Positions 45,329 through 52,548 of a DNA stretch of 64,000 bases are shown here, in pieces; positions within the stretch are counted from its first letter, which is position 1, and every line of letters begins with the position of its first letter. The stretch is from CADEDV01 sp036383515 (GTDB taxonomy: Bacteria; Bacteroidota; Bacteroidia; Chitinophagales; Chitinophagaceae): assembly GCA_036383515.1 (NCBI GenBank), contig DASVOE010000113.1, positions 1 through 64,000 on the forward strand, read 5' to 3'. A program made the translations under genes and the position numbers. The notes under the pieces are model-generated. The model did no database searches, was not told the DNA's origin, and saw only the letters and a list, made by a program, of their open reading frames with translations.

Positions 45329-46372
45329 TTGTCAATCGTCATCCTTGCTATAGAATCTTCCTGCGATGAAACATCTGCCTCCGTTTGCACGGATGGAAAG
45401 ATCCTTTCCAATTTTATTGCCAATCAAACAGTGCATGAAAAATATGGTGGTGTGGTGCCTGAGTTAGCATCAAGGGCGCACATGCAGCATATCGTTCCGG
45501 TAGTAGACACTGCATTAAAAACAGCCAACGTACCATTATCGTCGGTAGACGCTATCGCATTCACACAATCACCCGGACTCATCGGTTCTTTATTGGTAGG
45601 CAGCCAGTTTGCCAAGTCGCTTGCATTGTCATTAAATAAACCGCTGATCGCCGTGCATCATATGCAGGCACATGTGATGGCCAATTTGATCAATGATCCC
45701 AAACCTTCTTTTCCTTTTTTATGTTTGACAGTGAGCGGTGGTCATACACAAATTGTTGTATGTAACTCGCCCATTGATATGAAAGTAATTGGTGAAACGA
45801 TTGATGATGCGGCCGGTGAAGCCTTTGATAAATCAGCCAAACTATTGGGTCTGCCCTATCCCGGCGGCCCGCTGATTGATAAGTATGCGAAAGAAGGGAA
45901 TGCCAACCGGTTTAAATTCCCGGAACCACAGATAGCCGGGCTCGATTTTAGTTTCAGCGGACTGAAAACATCTATTCTTTATTTTTTACAGAATGCTGGT
46001 AAAAGCAATTTATACAAACAGGAATTTGTTGCCACCGAAGAAGAGAAACAACAATTCATTGCTGAAAGCTTACCGGATATATGCGCTTCCATCCAGCACC
46101 GCATTGTTACAATCTTATTGAACAAAGTAAAGAAAGCTGCTGTTGAAACAGGTATCAGTCAAATTTGTCTTGCAGGTGGCGTATCTGCTAACAGTGGCTT
46201 GCGCAATGCATTCCAGGAAATGGGAAAAAAGAATGGATGGAGCACTTTCATTCCTGCATTTGAATATTGTACGGATAATGCAGCGATGATCGCCATCACC
46301 GGCTATTATAAATATTTAGCCAACCAGTTTGCCGGTTTGTCCGTTACCGCTACAGCAAGAGCAGAATGGTAA
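45329..46372 (+). CDS. tsaD: tRNA threonylcarbamoyladenosine synthase subunit TsaD
   Basis: This 347-residue Kae1/TsaD ATPase transfers the threonylcarbamoyl group in t6A37 synthesis. The metal-binding histidines are His111 and His115 in HHMQAHVMAN, the N-terminus is IVILAIESSCDETSASV, and PGGPLIDKYA plus LAGGVSANSGLR are typical ATP-binding segments. The start is TTG at 45329, since no ATG precedes ILAIESSCDET. The gene is an essential translation component in most bacteria. The upstream permease is unrelated. Confidence 0.97.
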   Translation: MSIVILAIESSCDETSASVCTDGKILSNFIANQTVHEKYGGVVPELASRAHMQHIVPVVDTALKTANVPLSSVDAIAFTQSPGLIGSLLVGSQFAKSLALSLNKPLIAVHHMQAHVMANLINDPKPSFPFLCLTVSGGHTQIVVCNSPIDMKVIGETIDDAAGEAFDKSAKLLGLPYPGGPLIDKYAKEGNANRFKFPEPQIAGLDFSFSGLKTSILYFLQNAGKSNLYKQEFVATEEEKQQFIAESLPDICASIQHRIVTILLNKVKKAAVETGISQICLAGGVSANSGLRNAFQEMGKKNGWSTFIPAFEYCTDNAAMIAITGYYKYLANQFAGLSVTATARAEW

Positions 46373-46441
46373 AAAAAATTATGGGATGCAGGTGAATCCA
46401 CACATAACCCATAACTCATAACTGACTAATTATCCTCCTCA

Positions 46442-47191
46442 ATGCCTAACTCCTATTTTCAATTCAAACAATTCATCATTCACCAGGACCGATGTGCGAT
46501 GAAGGTAACAACCGATGCCTGTTTGTTTGGTGCGTGGGTGGCTGAAAAAATTGGAAGCCAGGACCCGATAGCTATCGGGTCGGAAATTACCAGTCTTTTG
46601 GATATTGGGACCGGCACTGGTTTATTATCATTAATGCTGGCACAAAAAAATGAAAGACTGCTGATCGACGCCATTGAAATTGATAAAGAAGCAGCAATGC
46701 AGGCTACAGAAAATGTCAACCAATCGCCGTGGAAGAACAGGATCCAGGTAATTTCTAGCGATGTAAATACATTTCTAAACAACCGAAACTATGATTTGAT
46801 AATCAGCAATCCACCTTTTTATGAAAATGAATTAAAATCGCCCGACGGACAGAAAAACCTGGCTCATCATGGTGAGGAATTAAAGCTGGCTCAACTGATC
46901 ACTATTATTAAAAACAAACTGGCTGCAGACGGACAATTCTTTTTACTGCTCCCGGTGAAAAGAGATGCGGAGATCAAAGAATTACTTTTAAAAAATGAAC
47001 TAATGCTAACAGATATAACCTTTGTACGGCAATCGGTAAACCATGATTTCTTTAGGGTAATGATAGCCGGGCGATTGAATGCGATAGAAGCCGCACCCGC
47101 TATGATAAATGAAATAACAATTAAAGAAGACAATCAAAATTATACGGCAGATTTCACCCGGTTACTGAAGGAATACTATCTTCATCTGTAA
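46442..47191 (+). CDS. TrmN6-like tRNA (adenine-N6) methyltransferase
   Basis: This 249-residue class I methyltransferase has FKQFIIHQDRCAMKVTTDACLFGAWVAEK, motif I LLDIGTGTGLLSLMLAQ and the N6-adenine catalytic motif NPPFY (DLIISNPPFYENELKSP). Homologues methylate A37 of tRNA1-Val or related tRNAs. A perfect 20-bp palindrome at 46562-46581 encodes DPIAIGS between the N-terminal segment and motif I. It looks like an in-frame repeat insertion and lengthens the loop before the SAM site. The reading frame is intact and the motifs downstream are normal, so the enzyme may still be active. Confidence 0.87.
   Translation: MPNSYFQFKQFIIHQDRCAMKVTTDACLFGAWVAEKIGSQDPIAIGSEITSLLDIGTGTGLLSLMLAQKNERLLIDAIEIDKEAAMQATENVNQSPWKNRIQVISSDVNTFLNNRNYDLIISNPPFYENELKSPDGQKNLAHHGEELKLAQLITIIKNKLAADGQFFLLLPVKRDAEIKELLLKNELMLTDITFVRQSVNHDFFRVMIAGRLNAIEAAPAMINEITIKEDNQNYTADFTRLLKEYYLHL
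46562..46581. repeat. In-frame 20-bp palindrome in the trmN6-like gene
   Basis: GACCCGATAGCTATCGGGTC is an exact palindrome. A near-identical element with one wobble pair sits between genes at about 30877-30896 (core 30880-30893); both are followed by GG. The stem core CCCGAT/ATCGGG also forms the anticodon-arm replacement of the tRNA-like element at 49174-49191. Confidence 0.8.
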
Positions 47192-47218
47192 AAGACTATA
47201 CCGCATAACTCGTAACCC

Positions 47219-48430
47219 TTAACCTGTAACTCTACCTTCCGCATACTCTCTCAGGTATTCAAACTCTTTTGTCAGTGATCCGTTTTCTGCAATAGTAGCC
47301 CGGCTGATGATAGCTGATCCGTTCTCTACAATATCTTCCAGCACATGTTTGATCAACTGTTCACCAAAATACCGTGAAGCATCTCTTGGCAATTCGTTGG
47401 GGAGATTGCCCACCGCCATCACGTCAATAGAATTTTGTAAATAAGGTGCGGTTTTTTGCATTGTATTTTTATCTACTCCATAGATAGGATCTTCAATGGT
47501 CTGATCTCCTAGATTAATTGGCACCGAGCCATTGGCATCGTCTGTTATGTCGGCTATTGTCTGGATGATAAAGTTTTCAGAAGACACATCACTTAGCTCG
47601 AAAAGACGGGGCACCTGTTTATCCCAGTATATCCCATTTAATAATATATCCGTCTGCGCAGCATACGGTAAAAAGCTGCATTCATACATATCAGGATGAT
47701 CATGAAAATCTTCCCGGTTGTAACCACCTGTTTGTTTACGCTGGTAAAGATCTCCGCCTTTCAACTGTGTATATACCGGGTAAGAAAAACGCCTCTTCAA
47801 ATAATCATCCGGCTCTACCTCATGAATACCCATCAGGTTCATGATCTCCAGTATGCCATGTGCCACCCGGCCCGAACCCGTGATGGCGATCTTTACATTA
47901 GGCAATCTCACACCAAAATAATTATGGATCAGTTCCCTGAAACTGCGTTGTTTATATACCCTGTCTAATGTAAAGAGTCCGGTGCGGTTTCCATAAGCCA
48001 TCATACCATTATGCGCCCCTACGATGCCTGCAAAAAATCCAAAACCTATGATGCGTTGCCCATCCTCATGTTCCAGGCATTCATAATCCACCAGCCGGAT
48101 CTTTTTATCGAGAATAGCTTTTAACAGTTGCTGGTTATGTGGTTGTTTCTTTTTGGTATGCGAAAAAAACAGGTAGGTTTTGCCGGGTATCAGCTGGTCA
48201 ATGGGCACTTCCTTTATTCCTAATAAAATATCACAACCGCTCATGTCCTCCTTTATCTCCACTCCTGCTGCCTGGTATTCCCGGTCGGTGAAGCAGCGGT
48301 TCGCGGATGATTGTGCAACAATTTTTACATGAGGGGCATTTTTCTGAATCCATTTACACTGGGCTGGTGTTAATGCCACCCGGTTATCAGCCGGAGTTTT
48401 TCCTTCTTTAATAAGTCCTATACTTGTCAT
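47219..48430 (-). CDS. Saccharopine dehydrogenase-like NAD(P)-dependent oxidoreductase
   Basis: This 403-residue protein belongs to the alanine dehydrogenase/PNT/lysine-forming saccharopine dehydrogenase superfamily. IGLIKEGKTPADNRVALTP is the typical N-terminus, FSHTKKKQPHNQQLL and VDYECLEHEDGQRIIGFGFFAGIVGAHNGM follow, and VKIAITGSGRVAHGILEIM is the NAD-binding motif. LYS1-type enzymes oxidise saccharopine, but bacterial homologues of this group are often annotated only as oxidoreductases, so the substrate is uncertain. It is divergent from hscB, with a shared promoter region of overlapping -7 elements. Confidence 0.8.
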   Translation of the reverse strand: MTSIGLIKEGKTPADNRVALTPAQCKWIQKNAPHVKIVAQSSANRCFTDREYQAAGVEIKEDMSGCDILLGIKEVPIDQLIPGKTYLFFSHTKKKQPHNQQLLKAILDKKIRLVDYECLEHEDGQRIIGFGFFAGIVGAHNGMMAYGNRTGLFTLDRVYKQRSFRELIHNYFGVRLPNVKIAITGSGRVAHGILEIMNLMGIHEVEPDDYLKRRFSYPVYTQLKGGDLYQRKQTGGYNREDFHDHPDMYECSFLPYAAQTDILLNGIYWDKQVPRLFELSDVSSENFIIQTIADITDDANGSVPINLGDQTIEDPIYGVDKNTMQKTAPYLQNSIDVMAVGNLPNELPRDASRYFGEQLIKHVLEDIVENGSAIISRATIAENGSLTKEFEYLREYAEGRVTG

Positions 48431-48435
48431 AAGCC

Positions 48436-48473
48436 TATTTTTGCGATCGCTTCATTTAATAGGCGCAAATGTA
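48436..48473. promoter_or_regulatory. Divergent promoter region, hscB and the dehydrogenase
   Basis: TATTTTTG at 48436-48443 on the plus strand fits the -7 element upstream of hscB (ATG 48498). TACATTTG on the minus strand at 48473-48466 fits that of the dehydrogenase (ATG 48430). The plus element falls inside the over-long hscB frame from 48441, which supports the downstream start for hscB. Confidence 0.45.
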
Positions 48474-48497
48474 ATTTTAAATTTCTGCCAAACAGCT

Positions 48498-49007
48498 ATG
48501 AACTATTTTGAATTATTTGAGATACCGGTTCAATTAAAACTGGATGCAGGAACCTTGTCAAAAAAGTTTTTTGAGTTAAGCAAAAAGTTTCATCCTGATT
48601 ATTTTGTAAACGAGCAAAGTGATGCCCAGGCCAATGCATTGGAAAGATCAGCACAGCTTAATAAAGCCTGGAAAACATTTCAAAAACCTGATGAGACAAT
48701 CAAATATGTATTGCAATTAAAAGGGCTGCTGGAGGAAGAAGAAAAGTATGAATTGCCCCCGGACTTCCTGATGGAAGTACTGGAGATCAATGAACAGCTC
48801 ATGGAAATAGATGAAACAACTGATACAACAGAATTATCGTCTGTCATCTCTCAACTATCATCTCAAATATATGCACCTGTTAAAGAAATTGTGGAAAATT
48901 ATAAGGAAGGTGTTACTACCGAAAAAGAGTTGCTGCAGGTAAAAGAATACTATTACAAGAAAAAATATTTGGATCGCATTCGCCGCCAATTAAGCGGAAT
49001 GGCTTAA
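48498..49007 (+). CDS. hscB: Fe-S assembly J-domain co-chaperone HscB
   Basis: From ATG 48498 this is a 169-residue type III J-protein that stimulates HscA ATPase to deliver IscU-bound clusters. It starts MNYFELFEIPVQLKLDAGTLSKKFFELSKKFHPDYF with the essential HPD motif. The C-terminal part (about 85-165, rich in Glu and Leu) corresponds to the IscU-binding three-helix bundle. The longer frame starting at 48441 adds 19 residues without homology and overlaps a promoter element. The hscA and isc genes are not in the window. tRNA-Leu follows 25 bases downstream. Confidence 0.9.
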   Translation: MNYFELFEIPVQLKLDAGTLSKKFFELSKKFHPDYFVNEQSDAQANALERSAQLNKAWKTFQKPDETIKYVLQLKGLLEEEEKYELPPDFLMEVLEINEQLMEIDETTDTTELSSVISQLSSQIYAPVKEIVENYKEGVTTEKELLQVKEYYYKKKYLDRIRRQLSGMA

Positions 49008-49032
49008 TATTGCAGCCCAATTCACAATAGCT

Positions 49033-49116
49033 GCCCGGGTGGCGGAATTGGTAGACGCAGCAGACTCAAAATCTGCCGTTCGCAAGAATGTATCGGTTCG
49101 ATTCCGATCTCGGGCA
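49033..49116 (+). tRNA. tRNA-Leu, anticodon CAA
   Basis: This is a class II tRNA of 84 bases. The acceptor arms GCCCGGG (49033-49039) and CTCGGGC (49109-49115) pair with one G-U. The anticodon stem GCAGA/TCTGC holds loop CTCAAAA, giving anticodon CAA for UUG codons. There is a long variable arm (CGTTCGCAAGAATG region) and a normal T arm (ATCGG-TTCGATT-CCGAT). The discriminator base is A, and CCA is not encoded. A second tRNA-like element follows after the terminator. Confidence 0.97.
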
Positions 49117-49117
49117 C

Positions 49118-49150
49118 AAGGCAATCAGCACATGGTTGCCTTTCTTTTTT
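49118..49150 (+). terminator. tRNA-Leu terminator
   Basis: AAGGCAATC and GGTTGCCTT pair (9 bp with one wobble) around AGCACAT, followed by TCTTTTTT. The same hairpin recurs at 58301-58331 and 60160-60191 as part of the tRNA-derived repeat. Confidence 0.85.
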
Positions 49151-49232
49151 AATAGAGATAATTGGTAGACGCACCCCGATTCATATCGGGGCGTTCGCAA
49201 GAATGTATCGGTTCGATTCCGATCTCGGGCAC
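49151..49232 (+). repeat. tRNA-Leu-like element lacking the 5' acceptor strand
   Basis: From 49160 this copy reads AATTGGTAGACGCA, then CCCCGAT TCAT ATCGGGG in place of the anticodon arm (a perfect 7-bp stem with 4-base loop). The variable arm, T arm and 3' acceptor strand then match tRNA-Leu (49033) exactly, ending CTCGGGCAC. The 5' acceptor strand is replaced by AATAGAGAT, so no acceptor stem can form and a normal tRNA is not expected. Closely related copies lie at 58295-58365 (truncated) and 60158-60274. Confidence 0.85.
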
Positions 49233-49254
49233 GTCTAAAGTGTATTTTCTAAAA

Positions 49255-49277
49255 CCCGCTCTGGTAGCGGGCTTTTT
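49255..49277 (+). terminator. Short hairpin with U-tract
   Basis: CCCGCT (49255-49260) and AGCGGG (49266-49271) pair around CTGGT and are followed by CTTTTT. It closes the tRNA/tRNA-like block. Confidence 0.6.
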
Positions 49278-49311
49278 AGTTCGATAACTCAGGAAAATAA
49301 TCACCTCATTT

Positions 49312-49360
49312 CCCAAACAACTTATTATCAAATATCTTATGGTTCGATTCCTGTTTGGGC
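49312..49360 (+). other. Shrunken tRNA-like structure
   Basis: CCCAAACA (49312-49319) pairs exactly with TGTTTGGG (49352-49359), like an acceptor stem. Between them lies GGTTCGATTCC (49341-49351), a canonical T-loop and half T-stem, with no anticodon arm and only about 21 bases before it. It looks like a remnant of a tRNA gene with most of the D and anticodon arms deleted. Confidence 0.4.
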
Positions 49361-49414
49361 TTAACATCAACTTCTTACTATTTTTGATTTCTTTTCTCAA
49401 TTCAAACTTGTTAT

Positions 49415-50260
49415 ATGGACGAACAATTGCAAACCATTAGTGACGAACAAAAAGAAACGTGGAACAAAGTGGCCTATAGCTGGAAAAAATGGGATGAATT
49501 TACAATGAACTTTTTAAGGCCAATGGGCGATGCGATTATAAAAGCGCTGGATATAAAAACGAATGATGTAACGCTGGATATTGCATCGGGCACAGGCGAG
49601 CCTGCATTTTCAATTGCAGCGATAGCAGAAGGAGGCAAAGTACATGCAACCGATCTGTCTGAAGAAATGCTTGCCATTGCACAGGCTTATGCACAAGAAC
49701 GGGATATAAACAATATAGAATTTAAAGTGGCAGATGTGTCCAACCTTCCTTTCAGTGACAATTTTTTTGATAAAATAAGTTGCCGGATGGGTTTTATGTT
49801 TTTTCCTGATATGCAATTGGCTGCAAAAGAAATATTCCGTGTTTGTAGAAATGGCGGCAAAATGGCGGTCAGTGTTTGGGCTGGAGCGGAAAATAATGAT
49901 TGGTCTACCACAATAACGAAAGTTTTATCAAAACATATTGAAATTCCACCGCCGCCTGTAAATGCACCAGGCATGTTTCGGTGTGCAGCACCCGGTTTAA
50001 TGAAACAATTGTTTGAGGACGCCGGTTTTAAAAATGTAAATGAAGAAGCTATTTCTAGCACAGTAGATTTTGGAACAGCAGAAAATTATTGGCTGAACAG
50101 AACGGAAATGTCTGAACCAGTGGTAAACTTATTAAGTAAGGCAAGTGAAGAAACACGTAAAAAAATAAAAGCTGATTTGCTTGCAGATTGCAATGGCAGG
50201 CTAACTCACGGAAGGCTTATTATGAATTGTTCTTCCCTGATTATATCGGCTGAAAAATAA
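49415..50260 (+). CDS. SAM-dependent methyltransferase (UbiE-like)
   Basis: This 281-residue methyltransferase has motif I VTLDIASGTGEPAFSIA near residue 50, VHATDLSEEMLAIAQAYA (end of beta 2), NIEFKVADVSNLPFSDNFFDKISCRMGFMFF (motif IV area) and IFRVCRNGGKMAVSVWAG. The layout resembles UbiE/MenG and methyltransferases of the Methyltransf_11/25 group. The C-terminal third is more variable. The gene follows directly after the tRNA/tRNA-like block and is convergent with the deaminase gene. The substrate is unknown. Confidence 0.83.
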   Translation: MDEQLQTISDEQKETWNKVAYSWKKWDEFTMNFLRPMGDAIIKALDIKTNDVTLDIASGTGEPAFSIAAIAEGGKVHATDLSEEMLAIAQAYAQERDINNIEFKVADVSNLPFSDNFFDKISCRMGFMFFPDMQLAAKEIFRVCRNGGKMAVSVWAGAENNDWSTTITKVLSKHIEIPPPPVNAPGMFRCAAPGLMKQLFEDAGFKNVNEEAISSTVDFGTAENYWLNRTEMSEPVVNLLSKASEETRKKIKADLLADCNGRLTHGRLIMNCSSLIISAEK

Positions 50261-50323
50261 TTATCAGAATTATATACATACTATAGCCGAATATTTTCCG
50301 GCGGGTATCAAGATAAGGAGGCT

Positions 50324-50776
50324 TCAGGGCGGGCTTTTCAAAAGTTGGAGGCAATCTTCTTCTAAAACTCCCCCCTCCAATAATATTTCGGTCTGCCATC
50401 TGGAAACTGTTTTTGTGGTTAACAACGGATAAGAGGAGAATGCTCCTCCTATTTCGCCAGCCTTTGTACCAAATATAACTCTTGCAATATTTGTTTCCCT
50501 GATCACATAGCTGCACATATAACAGGGTTCTACAGTCGTATAAAGTACACAATTAAATAAATCATTAATACCTAATTTTTGTAGTGCCTTTAGAATGGCT
50601 ACTATTTCTGCATGGGCAAGGAGTTGAGGAAGACTACTGTCTCCTTCAACTCCTTCTGCTATAATCAGGTTATCCTTTACCACTACAGAGCCTACCGCCG
50701 TCTTTCCTTTTCTTTTTGCCTCCGCCGCCAGCTGAAGACAACGCTGCATAAAAAATTCATTTTCCGTTATTTTCAT
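50324..50776 (-). CDS. Nucleoside deaminase (CDA superfamily)
   Basis: This 150-residue cytidine deaminase-like enzyme has the zinc site HAE (LLAHAEIVAIL) and PCYMC (TTVEPCYMCSYVI). NIARVIFGTKAGEIGGAF follows the site. The family includes TadA (tRNA adenosine) and guanine deaminases. The length and the GGVLEEDC end are consistent with guanine/nucleoside deaminases of the dCMP_cyt_deam_1 type; the exact substrate cannot be decided. The 3' end faces the methyltransferase gene. Confidence 0.85.
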   Translation of the reverse strand: MKITENEFFMQRCLQLAAEAKRKGKTAVGSVVVKDNLIIAEGVEGDSSLPQLLAHAEIVAILKALQKLGINDLFNCVLYTTVEPCYMCSYVIRETNIARVIFGTKAGEIGGAFSSYPLLTTKTVSRWQTEILLEGGVLEEDCLQLLKSPP

Positions 50777-50821
50777 ATCAGGAGTTTAAGAGTCTTCGAT
50801 GATAATTAATTTGCCCAAGGT

Positions 50822-51142
50822 TTATAGTTCCAAGACAAGATTAGTAACAGGTTGAGTGCAGCATAATAAAATGTGATTTTCCTATCCGGTTGTAAAAGGT
50901 TCCAGAAAGTAATGGACCGTTCCTTTAATTAAGCGACTTTCGCAACTGAGACAGGATCCCATCCTGCAACCAGAGGCAACTTCAATTCCATTGCTTTCAG
51001 CAAACTCCGGCAGGTTATCAAAAGAATCATCCCACGCCAGTTTTACGTTCGATTTACTGAAATGCACTTCTATCGGCTCTTTAGGTTTAACAAATCCCCG
51101 TGCCTCCTGAATTTTTTTAGTGATGCTATATTTTGTTTTCAT
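50822..51142 (-). pseudogene. [2Fe-2S] ferredoxin interrupted by in-frame TAG
   Basis: ATG at 51142 gives an 86-residue plant-type ferredoxin ending at TAG (50884-50882). Three cluster cysteines are seen in SGCRMGSCLSCESRL. Past the stop the same frame continues for 19 codons (ENHILLCCTQPVTNLVLEL) to TAA at 50824-50822. That tail contains the LLCC pattern that normally supplies the fourth cysteine and the usual VxD/NLVLEL end of these domains. The gene is therefore a ferredoxin with a single nonsense codon, either a recent pseudogene or a readthrough product. Its start overlaps the upstream PNPOx-like gene by ATGA, so it is the second gene of that operon. The 86-residue product would lack the fourth ligand. 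Confidence 0.85.
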
Positions 51143-52047
51143 ACTGCTTTTGGATTGAATGGTGAGTAGTCAATAAATTGCCAGTCATAACCTTTTAAGT
51201 TTTCCAGCAGGAGCCATTGCTCTGTATGAAACTTCCAAAACCGACTCGTTCCTCCACTTTGAGAATGTGGATCATCCCTGTTCCAAACAATTTCGACTGA
51301 ACCAGTAAGCTGCAATGTTTTATGCAATTCAAAATCAAGAAAAACCAGACCAGCTTTGGGATTTTTTAAAAAGTTTCCGAGGGTGTTAAACATGCTATTA
51401 CCGGGATAATCGGGAATGAGCAACGATCCGTCATGCTCAATGGAAACAAAACCTGGAGAACCTCCCCGGTGGGATGCATCAAAATTGCCTGCATCATCGG
51501 AGCTGCCAACAAAAAAAGTGTCGGCCTTCCGGATCATATCACAGATATGGGGGGCCAGCGAAGCACCTCGTTCTTCTATGTTATCATATACAGGTTTATC
51601 CGCCCGTAAGATGTGTCTTTGCTGGATGTATTTCGGACAATTAGGATAGGCCTGGTCGACAAAAATGCGAAGTAGCTCATGATGCCGCATAATTCTCCCA
51701 TTCACCCGAAACCGTTTTCTTGATGAGGGTTCAATAAACAGTATCCCTATGTTAACCTGGGCATCAATGTTGTTCCAAAATGGATCAAGTGGACTGGAAT
51801 TGATCAATTGCATATTGATCTCAACGGTTTCAGGGTCGGGCGCTTTTAAATAACCATCTTCGCCTGAAAGAACAGAAGCAAATAATGCACCGTCCTTGCT
51901 CAGACTAGCAGCGATAAAGAAGAGCTGCCTTTCAATGAATGAGATAGCCCCGGGAATAATTTTATTGGTGATGAGTCTGCCATTGCGTTCACCAGTGCTG
52001 CGTTCACCGGCCTTTTCCTGAGCATCCAGTTCTCCTGCGTGATACAT
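51139..52047 (-). CDS. PNPOx-like FMN-binding oxidase domain protein
   Basis: This 302-residue protein resembles pyridoxamine 5'-phosphate oxidase-related oxidoreductases. FIERQLFFIAASLSKDGALFASVLSGEDGYL and ADTFFVGSSDDAGNFDASHRGGSPGFV are the split-barrel FMN segments, followed by LGNFLKNPKAGLVFLDFE. In many bacteria this domain is fused to, or encoded with, a ferredoxin reductase and a 2Fe-2S ferredoxin domain, as with the ferredoxin immediately downstream (4-base overlap). No flavoprotein reductase gene is present here. The first 20 residues are charged and probably flexible. Substrate unknown. Confidence 0.75.
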   Translation of the reverse strand: MYHAGELDAQEKAGERSTGERNGRLITNKIIPGAISFIERQLFFIAASLSKDGALFASVLSGEDGYLKAPDPETVEINMQLINSSPLDPFWNNIDAQVNIGILFIEPSSRKRFRVNGRIMRHHELLRIFVDQAYPNCPKYIQQRHILRADKPVYDNIEERGASLAPHICDMIRKADTFFVGSSDDAGNFDASHRGGSPGFVSIEHDGSLLIPDYPGNSMFNTLGNFLKNPKAGLVFLDFELHKTLQLTGSVEIVWNRDDPHSQSGGTSRFWKFHTEQWLLLENLKGYDWQFIDYSPFNPKAV

Positions 52048-52106
52048 ATTGTAAGAGTTATTATGAGGATTAATTCAATTCTTTTAGAACAACTCCGAGG
52101 GCAAGA

Positions 52107-52133
52107 AAAGAGCGCCCGCGATGAGCGCCCTTT
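52107..52133 (-). terminator. Terminator of the dsrE-like gene
   Basis: On the minus strand AAAGGGCGC and GCGCTCTTT pair (one G-U) around a nine-base loop, and TTTTC follows. It lies just past the DsrE-like stop codon, so the PNPOx-like gene downstream would need its own promoter. Confidence 0.6.
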
Positions 52134-52138
52134 TTGCT

Positions 52139-52501
52139 TTAGAAAGTAAGGATATTGTATCCTTCTTTTTGCATCTGCACAAGACTAGGCAGGCCGCTTG
52201 TTCCAGGCACCTGGTTATCCTTTATCAGGTTAAACCCTGATACATTGGCTCCAAACACATCTGCACATCCGGAGGATACGCCAACAACTTTATCCTCTAT
52301 TGCCTTGAACAACTCGTGGGCTGGATGATCAACCTTTTGAAGTTGTTCCGGCCAACGAGTACCTGTTCCCTGAAAGTAAACAGATACATCTTCTCCTGCT
52401 GTTTTGTACTCATAAACGGTGGCCAGTGCATTGAACACACGGCCCAGGGACTCTTCTGAACCAGTGGCTGGATCAGAGAAAACCAATACGGCTGTTTTCA
52501 T
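52139..52501 (-). CDS. DsrE-family protein
   Basis: This 120-residue protein has the DsrE/F-like Rossmann-type layout: MKTAVLVFSDPATGSEESLGRVFNALATVYEY, VSVYFQGTGTRWPEQL and the conserved cysteine in VVGVSSGCADVFGA. Related proteins handle sulfane sulfur or act in redox sensing. The first 33 coding bases are nearly the same as those of the LytTR gene upstream at 53037 (three differences). A terminator follows the stop. The gene is the second of the TetR-flanked cluster. Confidence 0.8.
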   Translation of the reverse strand: MKTAVLVFSDPATGSEESLGRVFNALATVYEYKTAGEDVSVYFQGTGTRWPEQLQKVDHPAHELFKAIEDKVVGVSSGCADVFGANVSGFNLIKDNQVPGTSGLPSLVQMQKEGYNILTF

Positions 52502-52548
52502 GTTGATTGTATTAATAGTTATTGTTTTTGGTATAGTGAATTCGGCAT

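Noticed and set aside
49149..49400. 83-codon minus-strand frame over the tRNA-like block
   Set aside because: Its sequence is translated tRNA-like repeat and terminator; the non-coding explanation is stronger.
50882..50884. TAG reassigned to a sense codon in this organism
   Set aside because: TAG ends several intact genes in the window, such as those at 5614, 29168 and 57072, so general reassignment is not supported.
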